Below are positions 31,301-40,407 of a stretch of 64,000 bases of DNA, in pieces. Source of the DNA: Achromobacter veterisilvae (GTDB lineage: Bacteria > Pseudomonadota > Gammaproteobacteria > Burkholderiales > Burkholderiaceae_B); assembly GCF_900496975.1 (NCBI RefSeq), contig NZ_UFQC01000009.1, forward strand, positions 124,001-188,000, in the 5' to 3' direction. Made by a program: the position numbers and the translations under genes. The notes under the pieces are model-generated. The model saw nothing but the letters and a program-made list of their open reading frames with translations, had not been told where the DNA came from and did not search any database. Position 1 is the first letter of the stretch; the number at the start of each line of letters is the position of its first letter.

Positions 31301-31465
31301 GGGGATTCTCCGGGTGTCCTGCGGATTGTAATTTTTCTAAGCTCTGCCGGGTGGGGACGGATGCGTTAAGATTCCCGGTAAGTTGCTCCGGAGATCCCGG
31401 CGCGGCCCAGGAATCATGCCCTACAACAACCCCGGGGTGCCGACGGTCCCCAAGAGGAGAGTTTC

Positions 31466-32218
31466 ATGATCAAACGCAAAGTCGCCGCCGCGCTGGTCGG
31501 CCTGTCCGTGGCCATGTTCGGCGCCGTTTCCGGCGCCCACGCCCAGGGCAAGGAACTGGTGGTGGCCACCGATACCGCTTTCGTTCCGTTCGAATTCAAG
31601 CAGGGCAACACCTATACGGGCTTCGACGTGGATCTCTGGGCGGCCATCGCCAAGGAACTCAACCTGAAGTACAAGCTGCAGCCGATGGACTTCGCCGGCA
31701 TCATTCCCGGCCTGCAGACCAAGAACATCGACGCCGCGCTGGCCGGCATCACGATCCGCGACGACCGCAAGAAGGTCATCGACTTCTCCGACCCCTACTA
31801 CGAAAGCGGCCTGGCCATCCTGGTGGGCGAGAAGAACACCGACATCAAGGATGCCGCGTCCCTGGCCGGCAAGACCGTCGCCGTCAAGACCGGCACCGCC
31901 ACCGTGGACTTCCTGAAGGCCCAGGTGCCGGGAGCCAAGCTCAAGCTGTTCCCGAACATCGACAACGCCTATCTCGAACTGGCCACGGGCCGCGTGGACG
32001 CCGCCGTGCACGACACCCCCAACGTCCAGTACTACGCCAACACGGCGGGCAAGGGCCGCGTGAAGGTCATCGGATCGGTCAAGAGCGGCGACTTCTACGG
32101 CATCGCCTTCCCCAAGGGCAGCGACCTGGTTCCGCAAGTGAACAAGGCGCTCGCCACGCTGAAGGCCAACGGCCAGTACGACGCCATCTACGAGAAGTGG
32201 TTCGGCAAGAAGCCCTGA
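31466..32218 (+). CDS. glnH: Glutamine ABC transporter, periplasmic binding protein GlnH
   Basis: Receptor of 250 residues; signal peptide residues 1-26 (ending SGAHAQ), then [17 protein letters not shown], the classic polar amino-acid receptor start. Segments [22 protein letters not shown] and [12 protein letters not shown] match E. coli GlnH closely. GAGGAGA precedes the ATG at 31466. First gene of glnHPQ. I see no sigma-54 promoter in the upstream 165 bp, so unlike glnA the operon is not obviously NtrC-controlled. Confidence 0.93.
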   Translation: MIKRKVAAALVGLSVAMFGAVSGAHAQGKELVVATDTAFVPFEFKQGNTYTGFDVDLWAAIAKELNLKYKLQPMDFAGIIPGLQTKNIDAALAGITIRDDRKKVIDFSDPYYESGLAILVGEKNTDIKDAASLAGKTVAVKTGTATVDFLKAQVPGAKLKLFPNIDNAYLELATGRVDAAVHDTPNVQYYANTAGKGRVKVIGSVKSGDFYGIAFPKGSDLVPQVNKALATLKANGQYDAIYEKWFGKKP

Positions 32219-32242
32219 CCGCCGGGTTCGAATCGCTTTCGG

Positions 32243-32279
32243 GGCGCCCGCCTTCCGCGGGCGCCGGCCGTAGCCGGCC
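32243..32279 (+). other. Two adjacent hairpins between glnH and glnP
   Basis: GGCGCCCGC (32243-32251) pairs with GCGGGCGCC (32257-32265), and GGCCG (32266-32270) with CGGCC (32275-32279). Neither is followed by a T-run. Position after the receptor gene and before the permease suggests differential message stability, as with the other importers in this window. Confidence 0.6.
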
Positions 32280-32306
32280 GCAACGCCGGAACCAGGGGGG
32301 AACATC

Positions 32307-32963
32307 GTGGAGTTCGACTGGGCTGTAATCAGAGACGCGCTACCCAATCTGCTCGAGGGTACGCTGATGACCATCAAGATCACCTTCTGGGGCTTGTTCG
32401 GCGGTTTCCTGCTGGGGGCGCTGTCGGGCGTGACGCGCGCCTACGGGCATCCCATCCTGTCGGCGATCGCGCAGATCTACGTCGCGGTCATCCGCGGCAC
32501 CCCGATAGTCGTGCAGGTGATGTTCATCTACTTCGCCTTGCCCTTGCTGGCCGACATCCGGGTGGACGCGGAATGGGCCGCGATCGCCACGCTCATCATC
32601 AATTCGGGCGCGTACATTTCCGAGATCGTGCGCGGCTCGCTGCTGTCGGTGCACAAGGGCCTGAAGGAAGCCGGGCAGGCCATGGGGCTGCCGTTCCATA
32701 AAATCCTCTTCCACATCATCGGGCCGGTGGCGTTTCGCCGCATGATTCCGCCGCTGGGCAACCAGTGCATCATCAGCCTGAAGGATTCCTCGCTCTTCAT
32801 CGTGATCGGCGTGGCCGAACTGACCCGCCAGGGCCAGGAAATCATGGCGAGCAACTTCCGCGCGGTCGAGATCTGGTCCGCGGTGGCCATCGTCTACCTG
32901 ATCCTGACGGGCCTGATGGCGCTGGGCCTGCACCTGGTGGAAAAGAGGATGCGCATACTATGA
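32307..32963 (+). CDS. glnP: Glutamine ABC transporter permease GlnP
   Basis: Inner-membrane permease of 218 residues with five helices and the His/Glu/Gln permease pattern: N-terminal LLEGTLMTIKITFWG, RGTPIVVQVMFIYF near residue 63, and the ATPase contact loop EAGQAMGLPFHKILFHIIGP near 125. Starts with GTG at 32307 after a GGGGGAAC-type site. It overlaps glnQ by four bases (ATGA). Confidence 0.93.
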   Translation: MEFDWAVIRDALPNLLEGTLMTIKITFWGLFGGFLLGALSGVTRAYGHPILSAIAQIYVAVIRGTPIVVQVMFIYFALPLLADIRVDAEWAAIATLIINSGAYISEIVRGSLLSVHKGLKEAGQAMGLPFHKILFHIIGPVAFRRMIPPLGNQCIISLKDSSLFIVIGVAELTRQGQEIMASNFRAVEIWSAVAIVYLILTGLMALGLHLVEKRMRIL

Positions 32964-33688
32964 GCATGGTTGAATTCCACAACGTCACCAAGCGCTTCGG
33001 CGAATCCACGGTGCTCGACGGCATTTCGCTGAACATCGACGCGGGCGAGGTCGTGGTGGTGGTCGGCCCGTCCGGATCCGGCAAGTCCACTTTCCTGCGC
33101 TGTATCAACGTGCTCGAGACCATCAACGACGGCGACCTGCTGGTCGATGGTCTGAGCGTGAAGGGCGGGGCGGCGCAAGTGCGCGAGATCCGGCGCGAAG
33201 CGGGCATGGTGTTCCAGCAGTTCAACCTGTTTCCGCAGATGACGGCGCTGGAAAACGTCATGTTCGGGCCGGTGCACACGCGCGGCCAGGGCCGCGCCGA
33301 AGCGCGCAAGCTGGCCGAGAGCCTGTTGGCCAAGGTCGGGCTGGCCGAGCGCATGAACCACTATCCGGCCGAACTCTCCGGCGGCCAGCAGCAGCGCGTC
33401 GCGATCGCTCGCGCGCTGGCGATCAAGCCCAAGCTGATGCTGTTCGACGAGCCCACTTCGGCGCTGGACCCCGAACTGCGCCACGAAGTCCTCAAGGTCA
33501 TGCGCGATCTGGCGGAAGAGGGCATGACCATGGTGGTCGTGACGCACGAAATGGAATTCGCGCGCAAAGTGGGAAGCCGGTTGATCTTCATCGACGCCGG
33601 CAAGATCGCCCACGACGGCCCGCCGGCCGAACTGCTGAGCAATCCGCCGAGCCAGCGGTTGAAGGATTTCTTGCAGCACGTGGCTTGA
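32960..33688 (+). CDS. glnQ: Glutamine ABC transporter ATPase GlnQ
   Basis: ATPase of 242 residues. Walker A GPSGSGKST near residue 36, Q-loop MVFQQFNLFPQMT near 84, signature ELSGGQQQRVAIARAL near 137, Walker B LMLFDEPTSALDPE near 160 and switch histidine VVVTHEMEFA near 193 are all canonical. The start is the ATG at 32960 overlapping the glnP stop (a second ATG lies at 32966). Ten bases after its stop begins the GTGTC-N-GACAC element that separates it from convergent spoT. Confidence 0.94.
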   Translation: MSMVEFHNVTKRFGESTVLDGISLNIDAGEVVVVVGPSGSGKSTFLRCINVLETINDGDLLVDGLSVKGGAAQVREIRREAGMVFQQFNLFPQMTALENVMFGPVHTRGQGRAEARKLAESLLAKVGLAERMNHYPAELSGGQQQRVAIARALAIKPKLMLFDEPTSALDPELRHEVLKVMRDLAEEGMTMVVVTHEMEFARKVGSRLIFIDAGKIAHDGPPAELLSNPPSQRLKDFLQHVA

Positions 33689-33698
33689 GGTCGGATGG

Positions 33699-33839
33699 GT
33701 GTCTGACACCCGTGGGCGTATGCTCGGCTTGGAGCGGCGTCTCGTAGGGGTGTCAGACACCTGGCCACCCCGTCAAGGTGTCTGACACCCCTACGAGACG
33801 GCCTTCAAGTAGCAACAACGTTTCCCGGGTGTCTGACAC
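33699..33839. repeat. GTGTC-N-GACAC element between glnQ and spoT
   Basis: Four dyads start at 33699, 33750, 33778 and 33829 (spacings 51, 28, 51). The middle part is a perfect 25-bp inverted repeat, 33738-33762 with 33776-33800, around a 13-base loop, giving a very stable hairpin in either transcript. The element occupies nearly the whole 166-bp gap between the convergent stops (glnQ 33688, spoT 33855). Confidence 0.9.
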
Positions 33840-33854
33840 CCCCACAACAAAAAA

Positions 33855-36149
33855 CTACCCCTTCACCCGCACGATCTTCTGCACCTGCGGCACGTGCCGG
33901 ATGGCGCGGATGACCTGCGCCAGGTGCTTGCGGCTGTCCACCTGGATCGTCAGATGCAGGGATACGGTCGAGACCGCGTCGTCGTGCATGGTGACGTGCA
34001 TGATGTTGGCGTCCGCCGCGGTGACTTCCGCGGCCAGCCGCCCCAGCACGCCGCGTTCGTTGCGCGTGACGATGTCCAGGCGGGTGGCCAGGTGCTTGGC
34101 CGTGTGGGCGTCCCAGCCCACGTTGATCCAGCGTTCCGGTTCGCGCAGGCGCTGGCGCAGGGCGACGGGGCAGTCGGCCGTATGCACCACCAGCCCGTGC
34201 CCCATGCGCATGCCCGCGACGATGGGGTCGCCGGGCAGCGGGCCGCAGCAAGGCGCCAATTGCACGGCCTGGCCTTCGTTGCCCTGGATGAGGATGGGGG
34301 CGCTGCGCGCCGAGGTCAGTTCGTCCACGGCCGCGGCCGTGGTGGCGACCAGTTGGTGTTCCGGAGCGAAGCGGCGGGCCACGACGGCCGCCAGGCGCTT
34401 GCCCAGCCCGATGTCGGCCAAGATTTCCTCGCGCGAACTGGCGCCGGTGCTGCGCGCCAGCTTCTGCCAGGCCGGGTCGTCGGTGGCGGGCAGCGGCATG
34501 TGCAGTTCCTGCATCGCCTGGCCCAGCAGGCGCTCGCCGAAGGCCACCGATTCCTCGTATTTGACCGTGCGCAGATAGTGGCGGATCTCGGAGCGGGCGC
34601 GGCCGGTGCGCACATAGTTGAGCCACTGCGCGTTGGGCCGCGAGGCGGGAGACGTGACGATTTCCACCGTGTCGCCGCTATTGAGTTCGGTGCGCAGCGG
34701 CACGAACTCGCCGTTGACCTTGGCCGCCACCGCCTGGTTGCCGATGTCGGTGTGGATCGCGTAGGCGAAGTCGACCGGCGTGGCGCCGCGGGGCAGCGAG
34801 ATGATCTTGCCGCGCGGCGTGAACACGTAGACCGCGTCGGGGAAGAGGTCGACCTTGACGTGTTCCAGGAATTCGCCGGAATCGCCGGTCTGGCTCTGGA
34901 TGTCCAGCAGCGATTGCAGCCACTGGTGCGTGCGTTTCTGCAGGTCGTTGAGCGTCAGGTCGGCGCCCTTGTAGAGCCAGTGCGAAGCGACGCCTTCTTC
35001 CGCCACGTGATGCATGTCGCGCGTGCGGAACTGGAATTCCACCGGCGTGCCGTAGGGCCCGACCAGGGTGGTGTGCAGGGACTGGTAGCCGTTCACCTTG
35101 GGAATGGCGATGTAGTCCTTGAACTTGCCGGGCACCGGCCGGTACAACTGGTGCAGCGTGCCCAGCGCCAGGTAGCACTCGGGCAGCGTGTGCACGATGA
35201 CGCGAAAGCCGTAGATGTCGAGCACGTCGGAGAACGACTTTTTCTGGTCGACCATCTTGCGGTAGATGCCGAACAGCGTCTTTTCGCGGCCGGTGACTTC
35301 GGCCTCGATGCCGGCGGCGGGCAGCGCGGCCCGCACCGAATCGGCGATCTTGGTGATGACTTCGCGGCGGTTGCCGCGCGCGGCCAGCACGGCCTTGTAC
35401 AGCACCTGGTAGCGGTTCGGGTACATCGCCGCGAAGCACAGGTCCTGCAGTTCGCGGAACAGCAGGTTCAGGCCCAGGCGGTGCGCGATGGGCGCGTAGA
35501 TGTCCAGCGTCTCGCGCGCGATGCGCCGGCGCTTCTCGGGGTTGACCGCGTCCAGCGTGCGCATGTTGTGCAGGCGGTCGGCCAGCTTGATGAGGATGAC
35601 GCGCACGTCGCGGGCCATCGCCAGCAGCATCTTGCGGAAGCTTTCGGCCTGCTGTTCGGCCTTGGTGGCGAAGTCCAGGCGGTCCAGCTTGGACAGGCCG
35701 TCGACCAGCTCGGCGACTTCAGGGCCGAATTTCTCGGCCAGCTCGTGCTTGGCGATGCCCTGGTCTTCCATCACGTCGTGGAGCAGGGCGGCCGACAAGG
35801 CGTTCACGTCGAGCTTCCAGCCCGCGCAGATCTCGGTGACGGCGATGGGATGCGAAATGTAGGGCGAGCCGCTGGCGCGGAACTGGCCCAGGTGCGCCTG
35901 GTCCGCGAAGCGGTAGGCTTCGCGCACGCGTTCTACATCTTTCTTGTCGAGATAGCTGCCGATGATTTCGGTCAGCGGCGCCAGCGAAGCGACCGGAGAG
36001 GCGGTCGCGTCCGCCGCTTCCTGGGCGGCGACGGACGGCGGCGCGGGGGGATTCTTGTCTTTCTTGCCCGTACGGCGCCCAAGGCGGGAGCCGGCGCGCA
36101 GCGCGGCAAGCAGACCAGAGGAAGCGTACTTCAGCCCGGGAAAAGCCAT
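33855..36149 (-). CDS. spoT: Bifunctional (p)ppGpp synthetase/hydrolase SpoT (RSH family)
   Basis: Stringent-response enzyme of 764 residues that makes and degrades (p)ppGpp. A variable N-terminal region of about 50 residues is followed by the HD hydrolase domain (ALLHDVMEDQ near 96, with RLHNMRTL near 168), the synthetase domain (near 240-360), a TGS domain (VYVFTPRGKIISLPRGATPVDFAY near 420), and a C-terminal ACT domain (NERGVLGRLAAEVT near 690). Both catalytic halves look intact. It is the third gene of gmk-rpoZ-spoT, 22 bp after rpoZ, the usual order. Confidence 0.95.
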   Translation of the reverse strand: MAFPGLKYASSGLLAALRAGSRLGRRTGKKDKNPPAPPSVAAQEAADATASPVASLAPLTEIIGSYLDKKDVERVREAYRFADQAHLGQFRASGSPYISHPIAVTEICAGWKLDVNALSAALLHDVMEDQGIAKHELAEKFGPEVAELVDGLSKLDRLDFATKAEQQAESFRKMLLAMARDVRVILIKLADRLHNMRTLDAVNPEKRRRIARETLDIYAPIAHRLGLNLLFRELQDLCFAAMYPNRYQVLYKAVLAARGNRREVITKIADSVRAALPAAGIEAEVTGREKTLFGIYRKMVDQKKSFSDVLDIYGFRVIVHTLPECYLALGTLHQLYRPVPGKFKDYIAIPKVNGYQSLHTTLVGPYGTPVEFQFRTRDMHHVAEEGVASHWLYKGADLTLNDLQKRTHQWLQSLLDIQSQTGDSGEFLEHVKVDLFPDAVYVFTPRGKIISLPRGATPVDFAYAIHTDIGNQAVAAKVNGEFVPLRTELNSGDTVEIVTSPASRPNAQWLNYVRTGRARSEIRHYLRTVKYEESVAFGERLLGQAMQELHMPLPATDDPAWQKLARSTGASSREEILADIGLGKRLAAVVARRFAPEHQLVATTAAAVDELTSARSAPILIQGNEGQAVQLAPCCGPLPGDPIVAGMRMGHGLVVHTADCPVALRQRLREPERWINVGWDAHTAKHLATRLDIVTRNERGVLGRLAAEVTAADANIMHVTMHDDAVSTVSLHLTIQVDSRKHLAQVIRAIRHVPQVQKIVRVKG

Positions 36150-36171
36150 GCTTGCCGCCCCCCGGAGATGA

Positions 36172-36375
36172 TCAGGTGGGAACTTTACGCAGCATTTCCA
36201 CGCCGGTTAGGCCGCCCGCGATTTCGCGCAGGGCAGTGACCGTGGGCTTGTCTTTGCTGTCCAGGCGCGGGGCATGGCCTTGCGCCAGCTCGCGAGCGCG
36301 GTAGGTTGCGGCCAGCGTGAGCTTGAAACGATTGGGGATTTGATTCAGACAGTCTTCGACGGTAATGCGAGCCAT
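36172..36375 (-). CDS. rpoZ: RNA polymerase omega subunit
   Basis: Omega subunit of 67 residues, the standard beta-proteobacterial length, starting [19 protein letters not shown], with the conserved [11 protein letters not shown] segment that contacts the beta-prime subunit. It helps polymerase assembly and is part of one ppGpp-binding site. It sits between gmk (44-bp gap) and spoT (22 bp), the classic arrangement coupling nucleotide and stringent functions. Confidence 0.96.
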   Translation of the reverse strand: MARITVEDCLNQIPNRFKLTLAATYRARELAQGHAPRLDSKDKPTVTALREIAGGLTGVEMLRKVPT

Positions 36376-36419
36376 TAGGACACCTGGTGCTGATGGAGGA
36401 TAGGGAGAATGCGTTCGGC

Positions 36420-37052
36420 TCAGTGTTCGGCCGGGATGCCGAGTTGCGAGAACAACTGGCTGTGGCGGGCGGCCTGAGACGAAAAACGCAGCCGCGCGGC
36501 GCTGACGATTTGAGTCAGTTCCGACAAGGCTACGCTAAATTCTTGATTAATAATAACATATTCGCATTCAGGCGCGTGGGCGATTTCGCCGCCCGCGGCC
36601 ATCAGCCGGCGCGCGATGACTTGCGGTTCATCCTGGCCGCGCGCCTTCAGCCGGCTTTCGAGTTCTTCGATGGACGGCGGCAGCACGAATACGCCGATCG
36701 CGCCCGGGAAACGCTGCTTGACCTGGCGCGCGCCCTGCCAGTCGATTTCGAGCAGCACGTCGCGCCCGGCGCGCGTGGCTTCGTCGATGCGGTCCCGCGG
36801 CGTGCCGTAGAAATTGCCATGCACTTCCGCCCATTCCAGCAGGTTCTGGCCGTCGCGCAGGCGCTGGAATTCCTCGGTGGACACGAAGCGGTATTCGCGG
36901 CCGTCTTCTTCGCCGGGGCGGGGCGCGCGGGTGGTGCTGGAAATGGAAAGCAGGATGGAGGGGTCTTGCTGCAGCAAGGCCTTGACCAGGCTGGACTTGC
37001 CGGCGCCGCTGGGCGCGACGACCATGAAGACGTTTCCGGGGTTGGCGTGCAT
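36420..37052 (-). CDS. gmk: Guanylate kinase
   Basis: Phosphorylates GMP to GDP using ATP. 210 residues; P-loop [10 protein letters not shown] near residues 13-22, the guanylate-kinase signature [15 protein letters not shown] near 41-55, and the lid region [12 protein letters not shown] near 77. The ATG at 37052 gives [14 protein letters not shown]; the start of the family core agrees. First gene of gmk-rpoZ-spoT, downstream of yicC-like genes in some relatives but separate here. Confidence 0.95.
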   Translation of the reverse strand: MHANPGNVFMVVAPSGAGKSSLVKALLQQDPSILLSISSTTRAPRPGEEDGREYRFVSTEEFQRLRDGQNLLEWAEVHGNFYGTPRDRIDEATRAGRDVLLEIDWQGARQVKQRFPGAIGVFVLPPSIEELESRLKARGQDEPQVIARRLMAAGGEIAHAPECEYVIINQEFSVALSELTQIVSAARLRFSSQAARHSQLFSQLGIPAEH

Positions 37053-37145
37053 GGATTGTGACTGAGGCGTAATGCTGAGACTGCAAGGATAGCAAATCGC
37101 GCGGCCCGGCAGGAGGAAAACCCCGCCGCGCCGCGCGATGCGTCG

Positions 37146-38066
37146 TCAGCCGCCGGCCCCGGAGGCGGCCGCGTTCAGCCTGCCGCCCGGCGCGGGCGCG
37201 CCGCTGCCCAGCAGGTGGCCGTTGACTTCGATGCCGTACAGGGAGTCGTCGGAGTCGTGGTACTTGGCGCGGGTCGCGGCGACCGACTCCGCGTAGCGCG
37301 GATCCTGCGGACGTTCATGCGCGTTCATGAAGTAGGCGACGTTCCAGGCTTCCTGGTCGCTCAGCATGCCGGCCTGCCCGAGCGGCATGTTGGCCTTGAT
37401 GAAGCCGGCGGCGTTGCCGATCTGGTGCATGCCCGCGCCCCAGTTGAAGGAATCCGGCCCCCACAGGGCCGGGAAGACCCAGTGCTTGCCGTTCTTCTGG
37501 CCCTGGCCTTCGGCCCCGTGGCAGACCGCGCAGTACTGCGCGTAGACTTCGCCGCCGCGCAGGTAGTCGGCCTTGCGGGCGGGCGGCGGCAGCTTGCGGT
37601 AGCCCTGGCCCTCCAGCGCCACGCCGGTGGGCGCCTTGCTCGCCAGCCAGAACATATAGGTCTGCAACGCGGTCAGCGTGGGGTCGTCCGCCGGCGGCGC
37701 CTTGCCGTTCATGCTGAAGCGGAAGCAGCCTTGCAGGCGCTCGGCCAGCGTGTTGACGTGGCCGTTCTTGGCGCGGTAGGCGGGGTACAGGACGTAGGCC
37801 GCCCACATCGGCGCCGAATCGGGCCGGCGGCCCGCGTCGAGGTGGCAACTGGCGCAGTTCAGGTCGTTGCCGACGAACTTGCCGGCCAGTTGCGGCGTGT
37901 GCAGGAAAATCTGCTCGCCCTCGCGCACGGTTTTGCCGAACTCGGTGTCGGGCAGGGAAGCGGCCGACGGCGGGGTGAAGGCGGGGCGCGGTTCTGCGGC
38001 GTGCAGGGACGCGGACGCGGCCAGGCCGGCGGCGGCGAACAGGAGGCGCAGGCGGATGGCGGTCAT
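37146..38066 (-). CDS. tsdA: TsdA-like dihaem cytochrome c (thiosulfate dehydrogenase / tetrathionate reductase)
   Basis: Periplasmic cytochrome of 306 residues with a signal peptide (cut near 24). Two haem sites are visible: CASCH at 71-75 and CAVCH at 179-183. Between them lies LQGCFRFSMNG with cysteine 114, matching the TsdA cysteine that is an unusual axial ligand of the active haem. NGHVNTLAERLQGCF and WGPDSFNWGAGM are further TsdA-type segments. It would oxidise thiosulfate to tetrathionate or the reverse. Its start overlaps the tsdB-like gene by four bases. A proline/glycine-rich tail extends the C-terminus. Confidence 0.82.
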   Translation of the reverse strand: MTAIRLRLLFAAAGLAASASLHAAEPRPAFTPPSAASLPDTEFGKTVREGEQIFLHTPQLAGKFVGNDLNCASCHLDAGRRPDSAPMWAAYVLYPAYRAKNGHVNTLAERLQGCFRFSMNGKAPPADDPTLTALQTYMFWLASKAPTGVALEGQGYRKLPPPARKADYLRGGEVYAQYCAVCHGAEGQGQKNGKHWVFPALWGPDSFNWGAGMHQIGNAAGFIKANMPLGQAGMLSDQEAWNVAYFMNAHERPQDPRYAESVAATRAKYHDSDDSLYGIEVNGHLLGSGAPAPGGRLNAAASGAGG

Positions 38067-38755
38067 TGCTTGGCTCCTGCGGAGGCGCTGGCGGATTCCG
38101 CCGTCTTGGGCAGGCCGGCGTAGTAGGCGGACACGGCGTCGATTTCGTCCTCGGACAGACGGGTGGCCACGGCCGGCATCAGGCCCAGCGGGCCGGGCGG
38201 GCGCTGGCCCTGGCGCCAGGCGCGCAACTGGCCCGCGATGTAGGCGGCGGGCTGCCCGGCCAGGGCGGGGAAGTTTTCGCCCACGCCGATGCCGCCGGGT
38301 CCATGGCATTGATTACAGGCCGGCACGTTCTTGTCCCAGGCGCCGCGGGTGGCCAGCCAGGCGCCGGCGTCCGCCGGCCTGGCCGGATGCATGGCGGTCG
38401 CGGCCAGCCGGTCGGTGTCCAGCGGCGAGGGGAGCGCGGCGTAGTACCGCGCCACGGCTAGGCGCTGCGCGGGATCCAGCGCCTTGGCCGTGGCGGCCAT
38501 CAGGGGGCTGACGCGCGAGCCGTTGGCCATGGCGTTCAACTGTTCCTCCAGGTACCGGCCGCCCATGCCCGCCAATTGCGGGAAACCGGCGGCGGGATTG
38601 CCTTCGCCGCGGGCGCCGTGGCAGGTCATACAGGCGGGCGCGCCGTTCGCGCCCTGCGCGCTGATCTGCTTGCCGTCGGGCGCGGGCTGGGCGCCGGCCG
38701 CGGCGGCGAACAGCGCGCCCAGGGCGAGCGCGCCGGGGAGGGACCGTGGGGTCAT
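38063..38755 (-). CDS. tsdB: TsdB-like dihaem cytochrome c (c4/c553 type)
   Basis: Electron-transfer cytochrome of 230 residues with a signal peptide (cut near 22) and two c553-like halves, each with one haem motif: CMTCH at 42-46 and CNQCH at 147-151. A methionine follows each haem as likely axial ligand (SPLMAATA and GLMPAVA). In other bacteria TsdB accepts electrons from TsdA and passes them to oxidases. The two genes overlap (ATGA), so they act together. The start at 38755 is chosen over the upstream 39022 because the signal peptide begins there. Confidence 0.83.
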   Translation of the reverse strand: MTPRSLPGALALGALFAAAAGAQPAPDGKQISAQGANGAPACMTCHGARGEGNPAAGFPQLAGMGGRYLEEQLNAMANGSRVSPLMAATAKALDPAQRLAVARYYAALPSPLDTDRLAATAMHPARPADAGAWLATRGAWDKNVPACNQCHGPGGIGVGENFPALAGQPAAYIAGQLRAWRQGQRPPGPLGLMPAVATRLSEDEIDAVSAYYAGLPKTAESASASAGAKQ

Positions 38756-38797
38756 GGAATCTGCTCCGGATTGTTTATTGGATTTTTGGTAATAAGC

Positions 38798-38815
38798 TAA
38801 TTTCCGGAAATTATA
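38798..38815 (-). promoter_or_regulatory. 16-bp palindrome overlapping predicted tsdBA promoter
   Basis: TAATTTCCGGAAATTA (38798-38813) is a perfect palindrome 42 bp upstream of the tsdB start. On the minus strand TATAAT (38810-38815) overlaps its upstream edge and TTGATC (38831-38836) is a possible, slightly close -35. A repressor bound to the palindrome would cover the start point of transcription. Confidence 0.6.
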
Positions 38816-38960
38816 TAAATACTTGCGGCCGATCAATACGAAGATGAAATTTTTGCTTGCGCGCAGCGCGTGAAAAGTGTGTCGCGGCTGGTACCTTCGC
38901 TTGCAGCATCGGACAGGCGATTCGGGTAGCATTTCGCGGATCGATAACAGGGAGAATCCG

Positions 38961-39731
38961 ATGCAGACGAACGAGATCGAACCCCCGCGCGTAGCGCTGG
39001 TCACTGGCGCCGGCACCGGCATAGGCCGCGCGGTGGCGCTGGAATTCCTGGCGCAAGGCTATCGGGTCGTGCTGGCCGGCCGCCGCCGCGATCCGCTCGA
39101 AGCGACTCGCACCGCGGCGGGCGAGGACGGCGTGCGGGCGCTGGTGGTGCCCACGGATGTATCCGACGAGCAGGCCGTGCGCGATCTGTTCGACACCACG
39201 CAGCGCGAATACGGCCGCCTGGACGTGCTGTTCAACAACGCGGGGCGCGGCGCGCCGGCCATGCCGATCGAAGAGCTGCCCGTCTCCGTCTGGCGCGAGG
39301 TGGTGGACACCAACCTGACCGGCATGTTCCTGTGCGCGCAAGCCGCCATCCGGGTGATGAAGGCTCAAAGCCCGCGCGGCGGCCGCATCATCAACAACGG
39401 CTCGATATCCGCGCATGCGCCCCGGCCGTTCTCCATTGCCTATACCGCCACCAAGCATGCGGTGACGGGGCTGACCAAGTCGATTTCGCTGGATTGCCGT
39501 CCCTACAACATCGCCTGCGGCCAGATCGACATCGGCAACGCGGCGACCGAGATGACCGAGCGCATGGCGGCCGGCATTCTGCAGGCGGACGGCAGCACCA
39601 AGGTGGAGCCGCGCATGGACGTCGCGCACGTGGCGCAGGCGGTCGCCGCGATGGCGCGCCTGCCGCTGGAAGCCAACGTGCAGTTCATGACCATCATGGC
39701 CACCAACATGCCCTTTGTCGGGCGGGGCTGA
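38961..39731 (+). CDS. Short-chain dehydrogenase/reductase
   Basis: NAD(P)-dependent oxidoreductase of 256 residues. Rossmann motif TGAGTGIG at 15-22, NNAG near 94, catalytic serine in [10 protein letters not shown] near 150 and YTATK near 165 are all present, so it is a classical active SDR. A basic RRR after strand 2 (LAGRRRD near 45) suggests NADP preference. Divergent from the tsdBA-like operon; substrate unknown. The ATG at 38961 follows GGGAGAA by 8 bp; the longer frame from 38877 runs through the promoter region. Confidence 0.92.
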   Translation: MQTNEIEPPRVALVTGAGTGIGRAVALEFLAQGYRVVLAGRRRDPLEATRTAAGEDGVRALVVPTDVSDEQAVRDLFDTTQREYGRLDVLFNNAGRGAPAMPIEELPVSVWREVVDTNLTGMFLCAQAAIRVMKAQSPRGGRIINNGSISAHAPRPFSIAYTATKHAVTGLTKSISLDCRPYNIACGQIDIGNAATEMTERMAAGILQADGSTKVEPRMDVAHVAQAVAAMARLPLEANVQFMTIMATNMPFVGRG

Positions 39732-39807
39732 AAACGCCTCCGGCCTGCGGCGGCCCGTCAGTCATGGACGAGCCGCGGCAGGCCGCGGTGCCGCCCCGGG
39801 CGCCGTA

Positions 39808-40407
39808 TCAGCGGGGAGAGGCCTGCGCCAGCATCTGGCCCTGTTTCGTATCCAGGTAGCGCCGCGCGCCGACGTAGCGCTTGGTCCAATAGGAATTCTG
39901 CATTTCATCCACGCGGACCTTGGTGCCGCGGCGCGGCGCATGGACGAACTTGTTCTGGCCGATGTAGATGCCCACGTGCGAGGTCACGCCGCGGCCGCGG
40001 GTGGCGAAGAACACCAGGTCGCCGGGACGCAGTTCCTTCTTGTTGCCGACGGATTCGCCGGCGGTGCGCTGGGCGCGGGCGGTGCGGGGGAGTTCCAGTC
40101 CGGCGATCTCGCGGAATACGTACAGCACCAGGCCGCTGCAATCGAAACCTTCGGCGTCGTCTCCGCCCCAGCTATAGGGGGTGCCGATCGCTTCCAGGCC
40201 CGCTTGCACCACGCGGTCGCGCAGGGTGGGGACCGTGGGCTCCTGCGCCAGGCGCAGGCCGTTGAGCGTGGGGCGGGCCTGCTCGGACCGGAGGGACGCC
40301 TGGGCGGCGTCGGGAATCCAGGAGAGGGTCAGCGCGATGATGGGCGCTGACAGGAATACGGGAATGCGGAAATTGGCAATTCGGGCTTTTCGCGTGGGCG
40401 GCGTCAT
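39808..40407 (-). CDS. NlpC/P60-family (C40) cell-wall hydrolase
   Basis: Secreted peptidoglycan hydrolase of 199 residues that would cut peptide stems. N-terminal membrane/signal segment about residues 13-38, then the NlpC/P60 domain (about 60-190) with catalytic cysteine 90 (FDCSGLV), histidine 144 (SHVGIYIG) and a third polar residue at histidine 156 (VHAPR). The YSWGGDD motif just before the cysteine is typical. It ends 76 bp from the convergent SDR stop. Confidence 0.92.
   Translation of the reverse strand: MTPPTRKARIANFRIPVFLSAPIIALTLSWIPDAAQASLRSEQARPTLNGLRLAQEPTVPTLRDRVVQAGLEAIGTPYSWGGDDAEGFDCSGLVLYVFREIAGLELPRTARAQRTAGESVGNKKELRPGDLVFFATRGRGVTSHVGIYIGQNKFVHAPRRGTKVRVDEMQNSYWTKRYVGARRYLDTKQGQMLAQASPR

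Noticed and set aside
38756-39022. Longer start for the tsdB-like gene
   Set aside because: The extension has no coding character, crosses the divergent promoter region and would bury the signal peptide.
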